DNA from: a virus
Virus record (IMG/VR): IMGVR_UViG_3300018084_000018
Span: 1-22,070 of that record
Length of the DNA: 22,070 bases
Strand: one strand, 5' to 3'
Part shown: piece after piece, positions 20,877-22,070 of the stretch
How positions within the stretch are numbered: position 1 is the first letter of the stretch
Layout: each line of letters begins with the position of its first letter
Translations under genes and position numbers: made by a program
The notes under the pieces: model-generated
Database searches by the model: none
What the model was told of the DNA's origin: nothing
What the model saw: only the letters and a program-made list of their open reading frames with translations

Positions 20877-21693
20877 TGCGGCATATCGTGGTCTTGCCAA
20901 CCATATCATCTACGACGGCACACCCGCCGGGCCACGTGGCATCCAGACGCGAGAGATTCTCGGTGCATCATTCCGCGTGAATGAGCCCATGCACAATATC
21001 CTGTACCATCCCAACCGCGACCTGAACTACAGGTTTATGGTTGCGGAGTTTCTGTGGATCCTCTTTGGTTACGACGACGCGCCGTCCATAGGAAATTACA
21101 ACAAACGAATCGTCGAATTCTCTGATGATGGCTTAAAGATGTGGGGTGCGTATGGGCCAAGACTTCAGGTGGCACTTCCATACGTGCTTGGGAAATTAAG
21201 GGAGGACCCACAGACAAGGCAGGCGGTGGCCAATATCTGGGAAACCCCGTGGACGCCAACCAAGGACGTCATGTGTACCCTGAACGTTCAATTCATCCGA
21301 CGAGAGGATTTCTTGAACACGATCGTCACCATGCGGAGCTCAGACATCTTCCTTGGTCTGCCGTATGATTTCTATGTATTCTCACAGATTCAAAATTTGA
21401 TGTGTCACTACATCAAGTGCCTGCCAGGTTTCTTACAGTTTAACCTAGGTTCAGCCCACATGTATGATAGAGACCTAGACAGACTTGGTGAGATGTGCAG
21501 TGGTCTGCAAGACATCTCATGTTATGGTAGCGACCGTATGTTCTCCCCTCCTCCACCAGAGCTTGCCGCTGTCTTCAATGACCCTAAACCTGAATGGGCT
21601 ACCACAACCTTTTCCCAACCATGGAATACGCTCAAAGAAGTATTGATCCACCCGCGTAAGGAGGCCTTTAATCTCCTGCTGACGGATCAATAA
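20851..21693 (+). CDS. Thymidylate synthase homologue, probably dCMP-type (hydroxymethylase or methylase)
   Basis: ATG 20851 is chosen because GGAGG lies about six bases upstream; the frame opens earlier at 20800 but lies over the upstream gene. The 280-residue product keeps the synthase fold marks: E66 in EFLWIL, catalytic C142, R162, S163, D165, the GLP loop (169-171), H203 and Y205. The spacings from C142 to R162, S163, D165, residue 173, H203 and Y205 equal those in E. coli ThyA from C146. At the position of ThyA N177, which selects dUMP, this protein has D173. T4 dCMP hydroxymethylase also has Asp there. The residue after the catalytic Cys is T143 instead of His. The enzyme should therefore use dCMP, adding a hydroxymethyl or methyl group at C5. 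Confidence 0.87.
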   Translation: MQLNCGYFNAAYRGLANHIIYDGTPAGPRGIQTREILGASFRVNEPMHNILYHPNRDLNYRFMVAEFLWILFGYDDAPSIGNYNKRIVEFSDDGLKMWGAYGPRLQVALPYVLGKLREDPQTRQAVANIWETPWTPTKDVMCTLNVQFIRREDFLNTIVTMRSSDIFLGLPYDFYVFSQIQNLMCHYIKCLPGFLQFNLGSAHMYDRDLDRLGEMCSGLQDISCYGSDRMFSPPPPELAAVFNDPKPEWATTTFSQPWNTLKEVLIHPRKEAFNLLLTDQ

Positions 21694-22070
21694 TGCAGGC
21701 CAAACTTGACTTCACGGTAAACGCGCCGAAGGTGAAGATGGAACCACCCAACCTTACCGGCGTTAAGATGATAGGTCTAGATACTGAGACCACAGGTTTG
21801 AACTGGCGTGGTCATGACGAACCTACTGGATTCGGTATCTATGCCCCTGGTCTAGAGTATTACTTCGGGTGGGCCCATCAAGGCGGTGGTAACATGGACA
21901 AGGCCGCGGTCTCTCGATGGGCGAATGACAACCTAAAAGGAAAAGAGATAGCACTGGTCAATCCTAGCTTTGACATCTCAATGATGTTGAAGGCGGGGGT
22001 TGACCTTGAAAAGCTTGGGTGCAAGCCCAGATGCGTCCAGTACTATTACGCCTTGCTCAATGAGCAGCGA
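21693..22070 (+). CDS. DnaQ-type 3'-5' exonuclease domain, probable start of family A DNA polymerase (3' end beyond window)
   Basis: ATG 21693 overlaps the previous stop (TAATG). The 126 visible codons include GLDTETTGL (28-36) with the metal-binding D30 and E32, the exonuclease I motif of the DnaQ fold, and ALVNPSFDISMML, an Exo II-like motif with Asp. The spacing and sequence fit the proofreading domain of phage DNA polymerase I-type enzymes, where the polymerase domain follows. A stand-alone exonuclease cannot be excluded because the frame runs past the window edge without a stop. Placement after the dCMP-type synthase suits a polymerase that would use modified nucleotides. Confidence 0.8.
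   Translation, partial: MQAKLDFTVNAPKVKMEPPNLTGVKMIGLDTETTGLNWRGHDEPTGFGIYAPGLEYYFGWAHQGGGNMDKAAVSRWANDNLKGKEIALVNPSFDISMMLKAGVDLEKLGCKPRCVQYYYALLNEQR

Overview
The window looks like part of a tailed double-stranded DNA bacteriophage (Caudoviricetes-type) genome from a bacterial host I cannot name. The evidence is a complete large terminase, a phage-style replication module (AEP-type primase, UvrD-like and SNF2-like helicases, a DnaQ-type exonuclease at the start of a probable family A DNA polymerase), a DUF932 protein, dense ATGA-coupled gene overlaps and strong Shine-Dalgarno sites. No tRNA, rRNA, CRISPR array, insertion sequence or integrase was seen.

Layout. Positions 1-3.8 kb are leftward: a helical protein that may be the small terminase, a small conserved-looking protein, the large terminase and a signal-peptide protein cut by the window edge. 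Behind these, also leftward, is a two-gene unit encoding a winged-helix-like protein with a basic tail and a 33-residue membrane peptide. A repeat-bearing non-coding stretch (about 2994-3338) separates the two leftward units. From about 3.84 to 4.77 kb there is a non-coding, palindrome-rich region with repeated 11-18 bp motifs. It lies between the divergent leftward and rightward genes and is my best candidate for a control region or replication origin.

From 4.86 to 10.03 kb a rightward operon encodes about sixteen small proteins. Most carry paired CxxC motifs (small zinc ribbons), and many genes overlap by four bases. A second promoter at about 10.05 kb shares a 33-bp block with the operon's first promoter and starts the DUF932 gene. 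The replication genes follow: SNF2-like helicase, several small proteins, a possible ssDNA-binding protein, AEP primase and UvrD-like helicase.

A third promoter at about 18.2 kb starts a cassette with two more copies of the winged-helix-like domain (one behind a lysine/alanine-rich tail like that of histone H1), a SAM-dependent methyltransferase, a fusion of an NMP-kinase-like P-loop domain with a uracil-DNA-glycosylase-like domain, a thymidylate synthase homologue, and the start of a DNA polymerase/exonuclease. The synthase homologue keeps the catalytic residues at exact E. coli spacing but has Asp where dUMP-specific enzymes have Asn. This suggests a dCMP (hydroxy)methylase, and therefore possible cytosine modification in the phage DNA.

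The most unusual items are this candidate nucleotide-modification cassette with its kinase-glycosylase fusion, the three winged-helix-like paralogues with H1-like tails, the palindromic control region, and the shared promoter/operator block. All functional names come from reading motifs; no database search was run.
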